This document shows positions 34,327 through 43,957 of a DNA stretch of 64,000 nt, one piece after another. The number at the start of each line of letters is the position of its first letter. Within the stretch, counting starts at the first letter, position 1. The stretch is from JBGTFE01 sp049799955. Lineage in GTDB: Bacteria > Acidobacteriota > Blastocatellia > Pyrinomonadales > Pyrinomonadaceae. The translations under genes and the position numbers were made by a program. The stretch spans positions 62,001 to 126,000 of the forward strand of contig JBARIW010000018.1 of NCBI GenBank assembly GCA_049799955.1. Direction: 5' to 3'. The notes beneath the pieces are model-generated. The model worked only from the letters and a program-made list of their open reading frames with translations. It had not been told where the DNA came from and made no database searches.

Positions 34327-36261
34327 TTGAGTTCTAAAGCAAAACAAGTTCTTTTGTGGTTAATGATTATTTCCAGCGCGATGCTGTTTGTCTGGTTTTT
34401 GCAAGGCAATCGCACCAAAAATCCGCAGGAATTATCGTTCGATAAAGCGTTGACTTACATTAAAAATAAGGAAGTTACCGAAGCCGTCGTCGGTCAGGAT
34501 ACGCTTGAATTGACGACCAAAAGTAACGAGAAATTTACCACAAAACTAGATTCCAGCGATGCGACGCGCGCAGAAATTCTTAAAGCGGCAAACGAGACTG
34601 ATACTAAAATCAATCTCGCGCCGGCTTCGAGCGGCTATTTCTGGATTTTGTTAATCAATGCGCTGCCGTTTCTGCTGCTTATCGGCTTTCTCGCTTTTAC
34701 TTTAAGACAAATGCAGGCGGGCGGAAACAAGGCTTTGAGCTTTGGTAAATCGCGCGCGAAATTGCTGAACAATCAGCAAAAACGCGTTACATTTAAAGAC
34801 GTTGCCGGTGTCGAGGAAGCGAAAGAAGAATTGCAGGAAATCATCGAATTTCTGAAAGACCCGCAAAAATTTCAAAAGCTCGGCGGCAAAATTCCGAAAG
34901 GCGTTTTGATGGTCGGACCTCCGGGAACGGGCAAAACTCTTCTGGCGAAAGCTATCGCAGGCGAAGCAAATGTTCCGTTTTTCTCGATTTCCGGCTCGGA
35001 CTTCGTCGAAATGTTTGTCGGCGTCGGCGCTTCGCGCGTTCGCGATTTATTCGAACAGGGCAAGAAAAACGCGCCCTGCATCATTTTCATCGACGAAATC
35101 GACGCTGTCGGTCGTCATCGCGGCGCAGGTCTCGGCGGCGGACACGACGAACGCGAGCAGACTTTAAATCAGTTGTTGGTTGAAATGGACGGTTTTGAAT
35201 CGAACGACGGCGTAATTCTCGTCGCATCGACAAACAGACCGGACGTTCTCGACCCGGCGCTTCTTCGTCCGGGACGCTTTGACCGCCGCGTTGTCGTCGG
35301 TCGCCCTGATGTCAGAGGACGCGAAGGTATTTTGAAAGTTCACACGCGCAAGATTCCTCTTGACGAAAACGTTGACATCAGCGTTATCGCTCGCGGAACG
35401 CCCGGATTTACCGGCGCAGACCTTGCGAATATCGTCAACGAAGCAGCCTTGAACGCGGCGCGTTTCAACAAAAAAGTTGTTACGATGACCGATTTTGAAA
35501 TCGCCAAAGATAAGGTTTTGATGGGCGCGGAACGCAAATCAATGGTTCTTTCCGACCACGAAAAGAAATTGACGGCTTATCACGAAGCCGGACACACGCT
35601 CGTCGGTTTGAAAATGCCTTCGGCTGACCCGGTTCATAAAGTTTCGATTATCCCGCGCGGAATGGCTCTCGGCGTAACGCAGCAGCTGCCGGAAGGCGAC
35701 CGTCACAGTTACACGAAAGAATATATTATGAGCCAGATTGCAATTTTGATGGGCGGCAGGCTTGCCGAAGAAATCTATTTCGGCGCTGATAACGTAACGA
35801 CCGGCGCGTCAAACGACATCGAACGCGCAACGGAGCTCGCTCGCTCGATGGTCTGCGAATACGGAATGAGCGAATTAGGTCCGCTGACCTTCGGTAAAAA
35901 GGAAGAGCAGATTTTTCTCGGACGCGAAATCTCGCAGCATCGTGATTATTCGGAAGACACGGCGATAAAAATTGACCAGGAAGTCAAAAAAATCATCGCT
36001 CTGCAATACGACAAAGCGAGAAACGTTATCGTCGAAAACGGCGAAGCGATGGTTCGACTTTCGGAAACTTTGCTCGAACGTGAAACGCTTGACGGCGTTC
36101 AGATTCGACGCGTAGTTGCAGGACTTCCGCTTGACGGCGACGACAGTTCGCCTTCGACCGACGATGACGGAAACAAACCGGCGACCGAGGAAAAATCGAA
36201 AAATCCGTTTAAGAGTCCGATTATTCCGCCGATTACCGGAAACAATCCGGCGACGGCGTAA
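34327..36261 (+). CDS. ftsH: ATP-dependent zinc metalloprotease FtsH
   Basis: Membrane AAA+ protease that removes damaged membrane proteins and regulatory factors (644 residues). It has two N-terminal membrane helices (about 6-25 and 100-120) with a small periplasmic domain between them, then AAA+ with Walker A GPPGTGKT at about 197, Walker B IIFIDEIDAVG, and the zinc site HEAGH at about 418. The start is TTG at 34327, supported by GGAGG at 34315-34319 seven bases upstream; no ATG is available nearby. It lies 115 bp after tilS, an order shared with many bacteria. Confidence 0.97.
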   Translation: MSSKAKQVLLWLMIISSAMLFVWFLQGNRTKNPQELSFDKALTYIKNKEVTEAVVGQDTLELTTKSNEKFTTKLDSSDATRAEILKAANETDTKINLAPASSGYFWILLINALPFLLLIGFLAFTLRQMQAGGNKALSFGKSRAKLLNNQQKRVTFKDVAGVEEAKEELQEIIEFLKDPQKFQKLGGKIPKGVLMVGPPGTGKTLLAKAIAGEANVPFFSISGSDFVEMFVGVGASRVRDLFEQGKKNAPCIIFIDEIDAVGRHRGAGLGGGHDEREQTLNQLLVEMDGFESNDGVILVASTNRPDVLDPALLRPGRFDRRVVVGRPDVRGREGILKVHTRKIPLDENVDISVIARGTPGFTGADLANIVNEAALNAARFNKKVVTMTDFEIAKDKVLMGAERKSMVLSDHEKKLTAYHEAGHTLVGLKMPSADPVHKVSIIPRGMALGVTQQLPEGDRHSYTKEYIMSQIAILMGGRLAEEIYFGADNVTTGASNDIERATELARSMVCEYGMSELGPLTFGKKEEQIFLGREISQHRDYSEDTAIKIDQEVKKIIALQYDKARNVIVENGEAMVRLSETLLERETLDGVQIRRVVAGLPLDGDDSSPSTDDDGNKPATEEKSKNPFKSPIIPPITGNNPATA

Positions 36262-36267
36262 GCAGGA

Positions 36268-36372
36268 AAGTAAAAAGTAAAAAGGCAAAAGTAAAAAGTG
36301 AAGAAGCCGTTTGATTAACTATTAAGTTTTTCCTGACGGCTTTTTTACTTTTTACTTTTTACTTTTTACTTT
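36268..36372. repeat. heptamer repeat hairpin, AGTAAAA family
   Basis: Left arm 36268-36309 and right arm 36335-36372 (four TTTTTAC-type units) are near-exact complements. It ends 14 bp before folP and could also terminate ftsH. Confidence 0.9.
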
Positions 36373-36385
36373 AAAATTTTTACTT

Positions 36386-37231
36386 ATGACGCATTGGCAG
36401 ACTTCGCGCCGGAAATTATCTTTTGAAAAAACTCTGGTGATGGCGATTTTGAACGTAACGCCGGATAGTTTTTCGGACGGCGGCGAGTTTTATTCTGCCG
36501 GCGATGCTTTGCGACAGGCTGAAAAATTAATCGCCGAAGGCGCGGATATTCTGGACATCGGCGGCGAATCGACGCGTCCGAAAAGCGCGCGAGTTTCCCC
36601 GGAAGAAGAAATTCGCCGCGTTGTGCCGGTAATTGAAGCGATTGCAAAACGTTTCTACGTTCCGATTTCGGTTGATACGAGCAAATCGGAAGTTGCCGAA
36701 AAATCCGTCGAAGCAGGCGCTGAGATTATTAATGACGTTTCAGGTTTACGCTTTGACGAAAAAATTGCGAGAGTCGCGGCAAAATATAAAACGGGTTTGG
36801 TTTTAATGCATTTGCGCGGTGAATTTGAAACTATGCACAATCAAGCGCCTGTTTCGGATATTTTGAATGAGGTTTCAAATGGCTTTCGCCGGAGCATTGA
36901 AAAAGCGGAAAATTTCGGTGTCGGTAAAAATCAAATTGCACTCGACGCCGGCATCGGATTTAGCAAAACTTTCGAGCAGAACTTGGAATTGATTGCTAAA
37001 ATAGATAAGCTCAAAGCAGAATTTTCCGATTTCCCGATGCTCGTCGGAGTTTCGCGCAAATCGTTTATCGGAAAGATTCTGGGCAATGTTCCGGTTGGCG
37101 AGAGAATAAACGGAACGCTCGCGGCGAACGCGATTGCGGTCTGGAACGGCGCGAATATCGTCCGTGTTCACGATGTCGGCGAAACGGTTGAAGCATTAAA
37201 AATTATAGATTTTATTAAAAAGCAGTTATGA
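36386..37231 (+). CDS. folP: dihydropteroate synthase
   Basis: Joins p-aminobenzoate to hydroxymethyldihydropterin pyrophosphate in folate synthesis; the target of sulfonamides (281 residues). Signatures are MAILNVTPDSFSDGG, ILDIGGESTRP, SVDTSKSEVAE and the C-terminal VRVHDVGETVEALK. Its substrate p-aminobenzoate depends on PabB, also in this window, and folate is used by MetH. The stop overlaps the lptE start (ATGA), so the two are translationally coupled. Confidence 0.96.
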   Translation: MTHWQTSRRKLSFEKTLVMAILNVTPDSFSDGGEFYSAGDALRQAEKLIAEGADILDIGGESTRPKSARVSPEEEIRRVVPVIEAIAKRFYVPISVDTSKSEVAEKSVEAGAEIINDVSGLRFDEKIARVAAKYKTGLVLMHLRGEFETMHNQAPVSDILNEVSNGFRRSIEKAENFGVGKNQIALDAGIGFSKTFEQNLELIAKIDKLKAEFSDFPMLVGVSRKSFIGKILGNVPVGERINGTLAANAIAVWNGANIVRVHDVGETVEALKIIDFIKKQL

Positions 37232-37779
37232 GATTTATTCGTCTATTTGCGGTCATAATTTTGTTCACGCTGGTTTCGGGTTTTACCGAATGTTATAAAC
37301 CCGTAACGGAATCGGGCTTACCGAAAAATATAAAGAAAATCGCTGTTCCGGCGTTTCAGTTTGAAGTCGAGGGCGCGCGTTATCGCGTCGAATCGCGCTT
37401 TACCGAAGCCGTTACAAAAGAAATTATTCGCAGAGGGCGCGGTCTGAAAGTTCAAGGCACGCGTGACGGCGCGGATGCGGCGGTCGAAGGAACAATTCGC
37501 AAATTTACGTTTTCCGGCGTGCTGCTCGACCGCGAAGGTCGCGCCAGAGTGTATGAAGTAACGATTGTCGCGGCGGTTACGATTCGCGATTTGCGCGAAA
37601 ACAAGATTTTATACGACAATCAGAATTTCATTTTCCGCGATTCGTTCGAATTTTCACAAGACCCGCGCTCGTTTTTTAATGAAGAAGACCCGGCTGTCGA
37701 GCGCATGGCGCGCGCATTTTCCGAATCGGTCGTTTCGACGATTATAAACGGACTTGGAGTTAAAGAGGAGAAAAAATAA
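37228..37779 (+). CDS. lptE: LptE-like lipopolysaccharide assembly protein
   Basis: A 183-residue LptE-type protein, the plug of the LptD outer-membrane lipopolysaccharide translocon. It has an N-terminal export signal with a cysteine near residue 22 (SGFTECYKP); the residues before it are not a canonical lipobox, so lipidation is uncertain. The body (IKKIAVPAFQFEVEGARYRV, VEGTIRKFTFSG) matches the LptE/LPS-assembly family. Position between folP and holA fits, since lptE-holA adjacency is widespread in diderm bacteria. It supports a lipopolysaccharide outer membrane. Confidence 0.82.
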   Translation: MRFIRLFAVIILFTLVSGFTECYKPVTESGLPKNIKKIAVPAFQFEVEGARYRVESRFTEAVTKEIIRRGRGLKVQGTRDGADAAVEGTIRKFTFSGVLLDREGRARVYEVTIVAAVTIRDLRENKILYDNQNFIFRDSFEFSQDPRSFFNEEDPAVERMARAFSESVVSTIINGLGVKEEKK

Positions 37780-37850
37780 ATAATTGATAATTGATAATTG
37801 ATAATTAAGAAAGGTTTTTATTATCAATTATCAATTATCAATTATCAATT
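37780..37850. repeat. heptamer repeat hairpin, TGATAAT family
   Basis: Left arm 37780-37807 (three to four TTGATAA units) and right arm 37819-37850 (four ATTATCA units) are exact complements over most of their length. It ends 2 bp before holA. Confidence 0.93.
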
Positions 37851-37852
37851 TT

Positions 37853-38896
37853 ATGTCTGTTTTATCGAGAGAAGATTTACGCAATCAACTGAAGCGCAGG
37901 GAGTTTGCGCCGGTTTACCTGCTTTTCGGTGCGGAAACCTATTTGCGTGATGTGGCGGCGAAAACGATTGCCGATTTGCTTCTTGGCAATTCAGGCTTGA
38001 GAGAATTTAACGAAATCGAGCACAGCCTGACGAACAGCAAGATTCAATACGCGCTTTCGGATGCCGAACAGTTTCCGATGATTGATTCGCACCGCGTTAT
38101 CAAAATTACGGACATTGTCGTTTCGGCAGGCGGAAACAAAGATAATTTGAAGGAAGAAGACGAGGAAATTCTGGCGCGATATTTAAATCGCCCGTCGGAA
38201 ACCTCCGTCGTTATCTTCGTCGCAAACGAACTGGACAAGCGCCGGCGGATTTCAAAAATACTTCTCGAAAAATCGGTCGCGGTCGAATTTTCCGCCTTAC
38301 AGGATGCCGAATTAAAAAACGAAGCGCGAAAAATTGCAAAGAAATCGGAATGCGAAATTGACGAGCGAGCCTTAAATTATTTAATTTCTCTGGTCGGAAA
38401 CGATGTTCGAAAATTAACTCTGGAAGTTGAAAAGCTCGCCGTTGCCGCTTTGCCCGATACTTTGATAACGAACGAATTAGTTGAAAGTCTCGTCCCGAAT
38501 TCGCGCGAAATCTCCAATTTTGATTTGACCGACCAGGTTCTTGCCGGAAATAAGACGCGCGCTTTGCACGTTTTGAAAAAGATTCTGGACGACGGCGCAG
38601 AGCCTTTGATGCTGCTCGGCTTGCTCGCCTATAATTTTCGCCGCCTGTTCCAGTGCAGCGAGCTGATGAATCAAGGCGTCGAGCGCACGGAAGTAGCGAG
38701 AGTGATGCGCCTGCATCCGGGCAGCCAGAGAGAATTTTTAGAAATCGCCAGACGCAATAAATCGGAAAAGTTTTCGCGGATTTTGCAGCGAATCGCCGAA
38801 ACCGATTTGGCAATCAAAACCTCAAAAGGCGGCGGCGGAAACGCAGGCTCGCGGATGCAGATTGAAATTTTAGTCTGCGAAATGGTCAGTCTTTAG
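37853..38896 (+). CDS. holA: DNA polymerase III subunit delta
   Basis: Clamp-loader subunit that opens the beta clamp (347 residues). Recognised from FAPVYLLFGAETYLRD at the N-terminus, the FVANELDKRRRISK segment, the AAA+ lid-like region with LVGNDVRKLTLEVEKLA, and the C-terminal helical collar (LLGLLAYNFRRLFQCSEL). It follows lptE as in E. coli. No Shine-Dalgarno is present since the heptamer hairpin ends 2 bp before the ATG. Confidence 0.93.
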   Translation: MSVLSREDLRNQLKRREFAPVYLLFGAETYLRDVAAKTIADLLLGNSGLREFNEIEHSLTNSKIQYALSDAEQFPMIDSHRVIKITDIVVSAGGNKDNLKEEDEEILARYLNRPSETSVVIFVANELDKRRRISKILLEKSVAVEFSALQDAELKNEARKIAKKSECEIDERALNYLISLVGNDVRKLTLEVEKLAVAALPDTLITNELVESLVPNSREISNFDLTDQVLAGNKTRALHVLKKILDDGAEPLMLLGLLAYNFRRLFQCSELMNQGVERTEVARVMRLHPGSQREFLEIARRNKSEKFSRILQRIAETDLAIKTSKGGGGNAGSRMQIEILVCEMVSL

Positions 38897-38903
38897 AAAG
38901 AAT

Positions 38904-38993
38904 TAGCCACGAACAAACACGAAAAGGCACGAAAAAAAAACTAAAATATAATTTTCTTCTTTTTTCGTGTTCATTCGTGTTTGTTCGTGGCTG
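38904..38993. repeat. 10-bp repeat hairpin, CACGAACAAA family
   Basis: Left arm 38904-38935 has three units beginning CACGAA with 10-bp spacing. Right arm 38961-38993 is its complement. It lies between the convergent holA and rpsT. Confidence 0.85.
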
Positions 38994-39003
38994 ATTTCTC
39001 GCA

Positions 39004-39041
39004 AAAAAATCGGGAATTAGCTTGCTTAAGGCTAACTCCCG
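39004..39041 (-). terminator. rpsT terminator
   Basis: On the minus strand CGGGAGTTAGC pairs (one mismatch) with GCTAATTCCCG (39011-39041) and runs into seven T residues (39010-39004), 38 bp after rpsT. Confidence 0.85.
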
Positions 39042-39079
39042 TAATCAAAGGAGAAAAACTATGAGGTATAGAAACTCTT

Positions 39080-39343
39080 TTAGGCTAAATCGTTAACGTG
39101 GCTCGTCAGACGCGATTTGTAACGCGCCGCCGTGTTTTTGTGTAAAATTCCTTTATTAACCGCTTTATCAATCAACGAAATCGTCGGATTGAGCAGTTCG
39201 ACACTCTGATTTTTGTCGTGTCCGGTCAAAGCCGTGCGAAGCTTCTTGATTTGCGTACGAACTTTGGTGCGGTTGCTTTTGTTTATCGCGCGTCGTTTTT
39301 CATTTTGCCGGTCGCGTTTTTCGGCTGATTTATGATTTGGCAT
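39080..39343 (-). CDS. rpsT: 30S ribosomal protein S20
   Basis: An 87-residue, lysine/arginine-rich helical protein that binds 16S rRNA early in small-subunit assembly. MPNHKSAEKRDRQNEKRRA at the N-terminus and GILHKNTAARYKSRLTSHV at the C-terminus are standard S20 features, and the length is normal. It is monocistronic with its own terminator, convergent with holA. Confidence 0.96.
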   Translation of the reverse strand: MPNHKSAEKRDRQNEKRRAINKSNRTKVRTQIKKLRTALTGHDKNQSVELLNPTISLIDKAVNKGILHKNTAARYKSRLTSHVNDLA

Positions 39344-39454
39344 TTAATTTCTCCGTTTTTCTCACCTCTACAGATAACAAAGTGAAAGTTTTCTCATTCA
39401 ACGAGAAATTACAGAGTATATCGTTTAGAAAAAAAGGTGTCAAGCAGATGCGCT

Positions 39455-40264
39455 TTAGTAGTCGAATTTCGAGATAATCGCGTGCATCAAATCGACGAGA
39501 AGAACGGCAATCGGCGGGTAAAAAACGATTTCCGGGCGAAACTGCGAGGAAAAAAGCGAAGGCATCGTCGCGTTTATCGAGGCGCTGAAAAAATATCCAA
39601 TCGAAAGCCCGATTGCGAGACTCGCGCAAATGCCGGTTAAAAGAAAAGAAATCGCTCTGATGCGTGTATAAGGCTTTGTTTCAGGCTCGCTTTCTTCAAG
39701 AATCGAATCGTGTATGTTGTCGTTGTAGGTATAGCGTTCAAGTCCCGAACGAAGGCGTCGAAAAAGATGATAAACTCCGGCGATGAAAAGGGAAATCACG
39801 ATAACTTTGCCGAACATCTCGGATTTTGTCCAGAACATTGGCTTGAAAACCGCCACAAATCCGGTTGAAAGAAAAAGCGCGACGGTCGGGAAAATAACTT
39901 TTTGAAGCGCGACCGTTTCGCGCCGCTCGTCGGCAATCATCCGGTCGATAATTTCGTTATAACGCCGCTCGTAAGCCATCTGCCGCCAGCGCCGCGCGTG
40001 CGGATTGTCGGACGAAAGAACCGAATCGCTGTTCCCGTTTCCGTTATACTGCGCTCGGAGAACCTGTTGGTCGTAATCGGCGCGCTGTTTCGGATTTCCG
40101 AGAATCTCGTAAGCTTTCGCCGCTTCGGCAAACTGCCGCGCGGTTTCGTCAGAACCATTGTTTTTATCGGGATGCAGTTTTCTGGCAAGGCGCCGGTAAG
40201 CCGATTTTATCTCGGCATTTGAAGCCTTCGGTGATACTTTCAGAGCTTTGTAGTAATTCACCAT
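39455..40264 (-). CDS. membrane-anchored J-domain protein
   Basis: A 269-residue protein with an N-terminal J domain (residues 1 to about 65: YYKALKVSPKASNAEIKSAY, with the HPD motif in KLHPDKNN), a charged linker (about 75-120) and a C-terminal part with about four membrane helices. It lacks the glycine-rich and zinc domains of DnaJ. It probably recruits DnaK to a membrane site. No DnaK or GrpE gene is nearby. Confidence 0.88.
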   Translation of the reverse strand: MVNYYKALKVSPKASNAEIKSAYRRLARKLHPDKNNGSDETARQFAEAAKAYEILGNPKQRADYDQQVLRAQYNGNGNSDSVLSSDNPHARRWRQMAYERRYNEIIDRMIADERRETVALQKVIFPTVALFLSTGFVAVFKPMFWTKSEMFGKVIVISLFIAGVYHLFRRLRSGLERYTYNDNIHDSILEESEPETKPYTRIRAISFLLTGICASLAIGLSIGYFFSASINATMPSLFSSQFRPEIVFYPPIAVLLVDLMHAIISKFDY

Positions 40265-40367
40265 CGCAGAAAAATGTAGTTTGGGGAGCAGAAAGCAAAA
40301 GTGCGAAATCAGCCTTTTCAGGCAAAATAATTATAACACGATTCGTAAACTTTAGAGAAACTTTTTT

Positions 40368-40439
40368 AAGTGAGAAGTGAGAGGTGAGAAGTGAGAACTA
40401 AAAAGAATTTATCTCACTTCTCACTTCTCACTTCTCACC
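40368..40439. repeat. heptamer repeat hairpin, AAGTGAG family
   Basis: Left arm 40368-40397 (four AAGTGAG-type units) and right arm 40411-40439 (four CTTCTCA-type units) are complementary. The right arm abuts the exbD stop codon on the minus strand. Confidence 0.93.
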
Positions 40440-40903
40440 TATTCCAAGTCGTCTATTTGCAAGCTTACCGGATTTGCGCCCGAAGTTTTTACCGCGTCGA
40501 TAACTTTTGCGACGCTCCCATAATCAAGATTGCGCGGCGCTTTGATAAAAACGGTTTTCTCAATCTTTTCGTTTTCGGGAATGTCGTTTCTCGCAGCAAG
40601 AGCTTCCGAATAAATATGATTTTCCGTCCGAATCGCAAAATTTCGCGCGAGCTTTTCAATTAATTTGTCCGTTTCCTGAATAGTTCCGACATTATTTTCC
40701 GTATTCAAACGCAGGCTCGAATCGGAACTTATCGCAACGACAAGCGCCAAAGGATTTGGAATAGAATTATCAATTTGCTTAGACTCCTGCGGAATCTTCG
40801 CCTTAATATCCGTCGGTTTCTGCGGCGCGACAATCATAAAAATAATCAAAAGAACCAGCAGCACATCAATCAAAGGCGTTACGTTAATATCAGGTTTCGT
40901 CAT
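40439..40903 (-). CDS. ExbD/TolR family biopolymer transport protein
   Basis: A 154-residue ExbD/TolR protein: a short cytoplasmic start (MTKPDINVTPLIDV), one membrane helix with the proton-path Asp (LIDVLLVLLIIFMIV), then a periplasmic domain. It uses the proton gradient, with ExbB/TolQ, to energise outer-membrane processes. The ATG at 40903 is supported by AAGGAG seven bases upstream and by the family N-terminus. No exbB or tolQ is adjacent, so its partner must be encoded elsewhere. Confidence 0.9.
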   Translation of the reverse strand: MTKPDINVTPLIDVLLVLLIIFMIVAPQKPTDIKAKIPQESKQIDNSIPNPLALVVAISSDSSLRLNTENNVGTIQETDKLIEKLARNFAIRTENHIYSEALAARNDIPENEKIEKTVFIKAPRNLDYGSVAKVIDAVKTSGANPVSLQIDDLE

Positions 40904-40965
40904 AGTTTTTCTCCTTCCGGTTTTTAGATTAGACACCGGAAAGAAGAAAAAGTTCCCGAAAAAGG

Positions 40966-41019
40966 GTAATTTGTAATAGGAGATTAGTAATAGGTAAATC
41001 CAATTACCAATTACTGATT
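40966..41019. repeat. heptamer repeat hairpin, GTAATAG family
   Basis: GTAATAG-type units (about 40966-40998) are followed by partly complementary ATTACCA/ATTACTG units (41001-41019). It is more degenerate than the other hairpins. Confidence 0.7.
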
Positions 41020-41021
41020 AA

Positions 41022-41315
41022 GGGCATACAATCGCCGAAAGGACGCCAAAAATTATCGCTAAACGGAAGAATTTTTCGGAAGAAACGGAAGGAATCGACA
41101 AAATTTCTGTAAGAGTTCGCGAAAAACGCGCGAAAGTTTACAAAATTTTCATGAATGTTTATGCGAGCATTGAAAAAAATCGAAAACATTACCCTGATGT
41201 TTGGAGTTTTTTACCGAAAGTTTGCAAACAAAGCACAAATGTTCGCGAGCAGATAAAAAATGAAGTCAATACATTTTTTAACATCAAAAATTATTTCTTC
41301 ACCAACATTTCCTGA
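41022..41315 (+). pseudogene. start-less open frame, possible truncated gene
   Basis: An open frame of about 97 codons with strongly coding-like composition (IIAKRKNFSEETEGIDKISV, then HYPDVWSFLPKVCKQS) runs from the repeat at 40966-41019 to a stop at 41313-41315. It has no ATG, GTG or TTG near its beginning; the first Met is in KIFMNVYAS about 40 codons in. The antisense frame has the phenylalanine-rich look of a shadow, which supports the plus strand. The repeat element seems to have removed or replaced the 5' end. It overlaps the 3' end of the NLR-like gene by 25 bp. Family unknown. Confidence 0.35.
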
Positions 41316-43780
41316 CATCTCTCCACTCTTATTTTAAGTTGTGCAATATCAGGATGATTTTCAGGCAAAGTTTTTTCATAAATCTCCAAAGCCTCTTTAT
41401 ATAAATCCAATGCCTCTTGTATATTGTCCTGCGCAAAACGCAGCTCTCCAATCCACCAGTAACTTAATGCCGTATCGGGATGATTCTTTCCCAAAACTCT
41501 TTCACGAATTTCTTTTACTTGTCGGTAATATTCTTCAACAAGTTCAAATTTTCCCTGTAATTGATAAACATTAGCCAGATTACTCAAGTGCCTTGCATAT
41601 TCAGGATGTTCCTTACCAATAGTTTTCGCATCAATCTCTAAAGCCTGCTTGTATAAATCAATCGCTTCGTCATATTTGCCTTGTGAATAATAAACACCCG
41701 CCAAATTATTCAAGCGAGTCGCATAAGCAAAATGCTTCTTACCGATAGTTTTCTCGCCAATCTCTAAAGCCTGTTTATATAAATCAATCGCTTTGTCATA
41801 CGCTTTGTCATATTTGCCTTGTAAATGATAAACACTAGCCAGATTATTCAAGTGAACTGCATAATCAGGATGTTCCTTACCGATAGTTTTCTCGCTAATC
41901 TCTAAAGCTTGTTTGTATAATTCAATTGCTTCGTCATATCTGCCTTGTAAACGATAAACAATAGCCAGATTATTCAATCGAGTTGCATAAGCAGGATGTT
42001 CTTTACCAAAAACTTTTGCAGAAATTTCCAATCCACGCCAGTAAAATAACTCAGCTTGCGCGTAATTGCCTAAAAGCTCCTGATAACGACCAATTCGATA
42101 GTAAAGATTATTAGCATTTTCGGTTTCAAATTGTAATTTATCCGCATTTTCCAGAAAGATTTGCGTGTGTTGATAATATTTCTCGCAAATTTCTTTATTG
42201 AGATAATCGTATTTTGGAAATAAATCTATAAAAATCCCGGTAAGCTGCGTGCAGGTTGTTTCGTTTTCTTCCGGTGTTAGCTTTGTTTGAATGACTTTTT
42301 GAATTAAACGATGAGTCGTAAATGATTTTGCCGTTTTATCGTATTTCAATAAATCGTAAGCAAGCAGTTTACGGCGGATTTCCAACCATAAAAGCTCATT
42401 TTCTCCCGATTCAAAATCGATTTCGGTAATTTTCTTCAAAATCTTTTGTAAAAGACTTTCACAAATATTATCGGGCGCGATAAAGCTCGCCGCAAAAAGA
42501 AGCTTTCGCGTTAATTCGGCTGAATTTTCAAATTTATCTTTAGGTTTTTTGAGGGAAATGTCGTCAATCGCAATCGAAAACGCGTTTAACGCGGATTTGT
42601 TTTTATATCCGTCAAACTCGTCTACATTTTCCAGCCAGTCAATCAGAGTTTTTTGCATTATTCGCTCGAACTCGGCAAAAGAAATCGTATTTTCACTGAT
42701 AAACGCGCCGGTCGTGTTCAAAGAAACCGGAAGACCGTCAATCTCTTTGACAATATTTTCAAAGGCTTTTCGTTCGGCGGCATCGTCGATTTTGATTTCT
42801 AAATGGGGTTTATTGTTTGCGCGGCTGAAAAGCAAAGATTCCGCATCTTCCGTATCAAGCTTGTCGATTTTTATTTCATCTCCGAGATTTGTAATCGAAA
42901 CGAAATTAGAAGTAAAAATACAATCGCCGTTTTTGTTCAAAGGAACAAAAGGAAATAATTCGACCGGAATATCGACGTTATCGTAAATCACCAGCTAGTT
43001 TTCATTTTCTTCGAGCCAATCCTTAAAACCGAGCGCCTGTTTCGACTGGTCTTGCACATCTTTCAAAGACGGATTGAGCAAAACGCCGATTTCCGCGAGG
43101 CTTTGCATCATTTCTTCCTTTGTGGCGCGAACGAAAAAGATTTTGTCGTATTTGTTTTGGTGAATATCGGCAAATCTATAAGTCGAAAACGTTTTTCCCA
43201 AGCCGGAAATATCGTGAATCGAAGCGCGATGCGTTAAATTTAACTGCGTTTCCAAATCTCCGAGCAATTTCGTCCGACCGACAAAGAATTTCAAATCGGG
43301 AATGAATTTATTCGGATAAAATTTGTCCGAAGGCGGCTCTTCGACTACTTCTTTTTCCAATTCTTTTAATAATTTTTGAAAAGATTCTTCAAAAATCTCA
43401 GGTGAAGTAAAATCTCTGTAGTTCTTGCCGGGAAGAAACGACGGCAGCTCAATCTTTTCCAGTAAAAGCGGAAGAACGAAAACAATATCTTTGTTAAATT
43501 CTTTATTTAAAGCTAAATCAAGCTCTTTTTTTACAAATTTAGACTCAAGCGCGTTTTGTGATAAGACAACTGCAAAAAAATCAGATTTATCAATTGCTTC
43601 GCTTAATTTTTGAATAAACCATGCGCCCGTTTCTAACTTGTCCTCGTCTAACCAAACTTCGACACCTTTTTCTTTGAGTCTTTCGACAAGTTTATCGACA
43701 AAATCCTTGTCCTTTCGACTATAACTCAAAAAAACCGAAGAATATTTGCTTTTTTTATTAGATTTATTAGGAGACACCAT
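41291..43780 (-). pseudogene. TIR / NB-ARC / TPR (NLR-like) gene interrupted by one amber codon
   Basis: A single minus-strand reading frame of 830 codons split by one in-frame TAG at 42997-42995. Residues 1 to about 130 are a TIR domain (SSVFLSYSRKDKDFVDKL) with the probable NADase glutamate E50 in LDEDKLETGAW. Residues about 165-260 are NB-ARC-like with a degenerate P-loop (ISGLGKT; the first Gly of GxxxxGK is Asp). The TAG follows EENEN and precedes LVIYDNVD, where NB-ARC proteins usually have Trp before the Walker B strand; TGG to TAG is one base. The downstream half holds the rest of NB-ARC, a winged-helix-like region and about six kinesin-light-chain-type TPRs. Such proteins are known or suspected antiphage sensors. 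It could be a pseudogene, a readthrough gene or a sequencing error. Confidence 0.85.
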
Positions 43781-43957
43781 TGATTTATCCCAAATTATTA
43801 AGTTGTCAGGTAAAAAAGCGTTGCCAAAGTTTAATTTACAACGCGTGAAAAATCAATAATTTTCTCCTCGAAATGCTGTCTTAATTTTAAGCTGCTGAAA
43901 TTCGCCTGAATATAAATAACTACGCCGTAAACGACGCGGCTATGATTACAAAAATGC

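Noticed and set aside
40368..40439. CRISPR array (considered for this and the other short repeats)
   Set aside because: Units are 7-10 bp with no unique spacers of about 30 bp, and no cas genes occur in the window.
42995..42997. Two separate genes (a TIR protein and a TPR protein)
   Set aside because: The two frames are the same phase with nothing but one TAG codon between them, the second has only a GTG without a ribosome-binding site, and the NB-ARC domain is cut in its middle.
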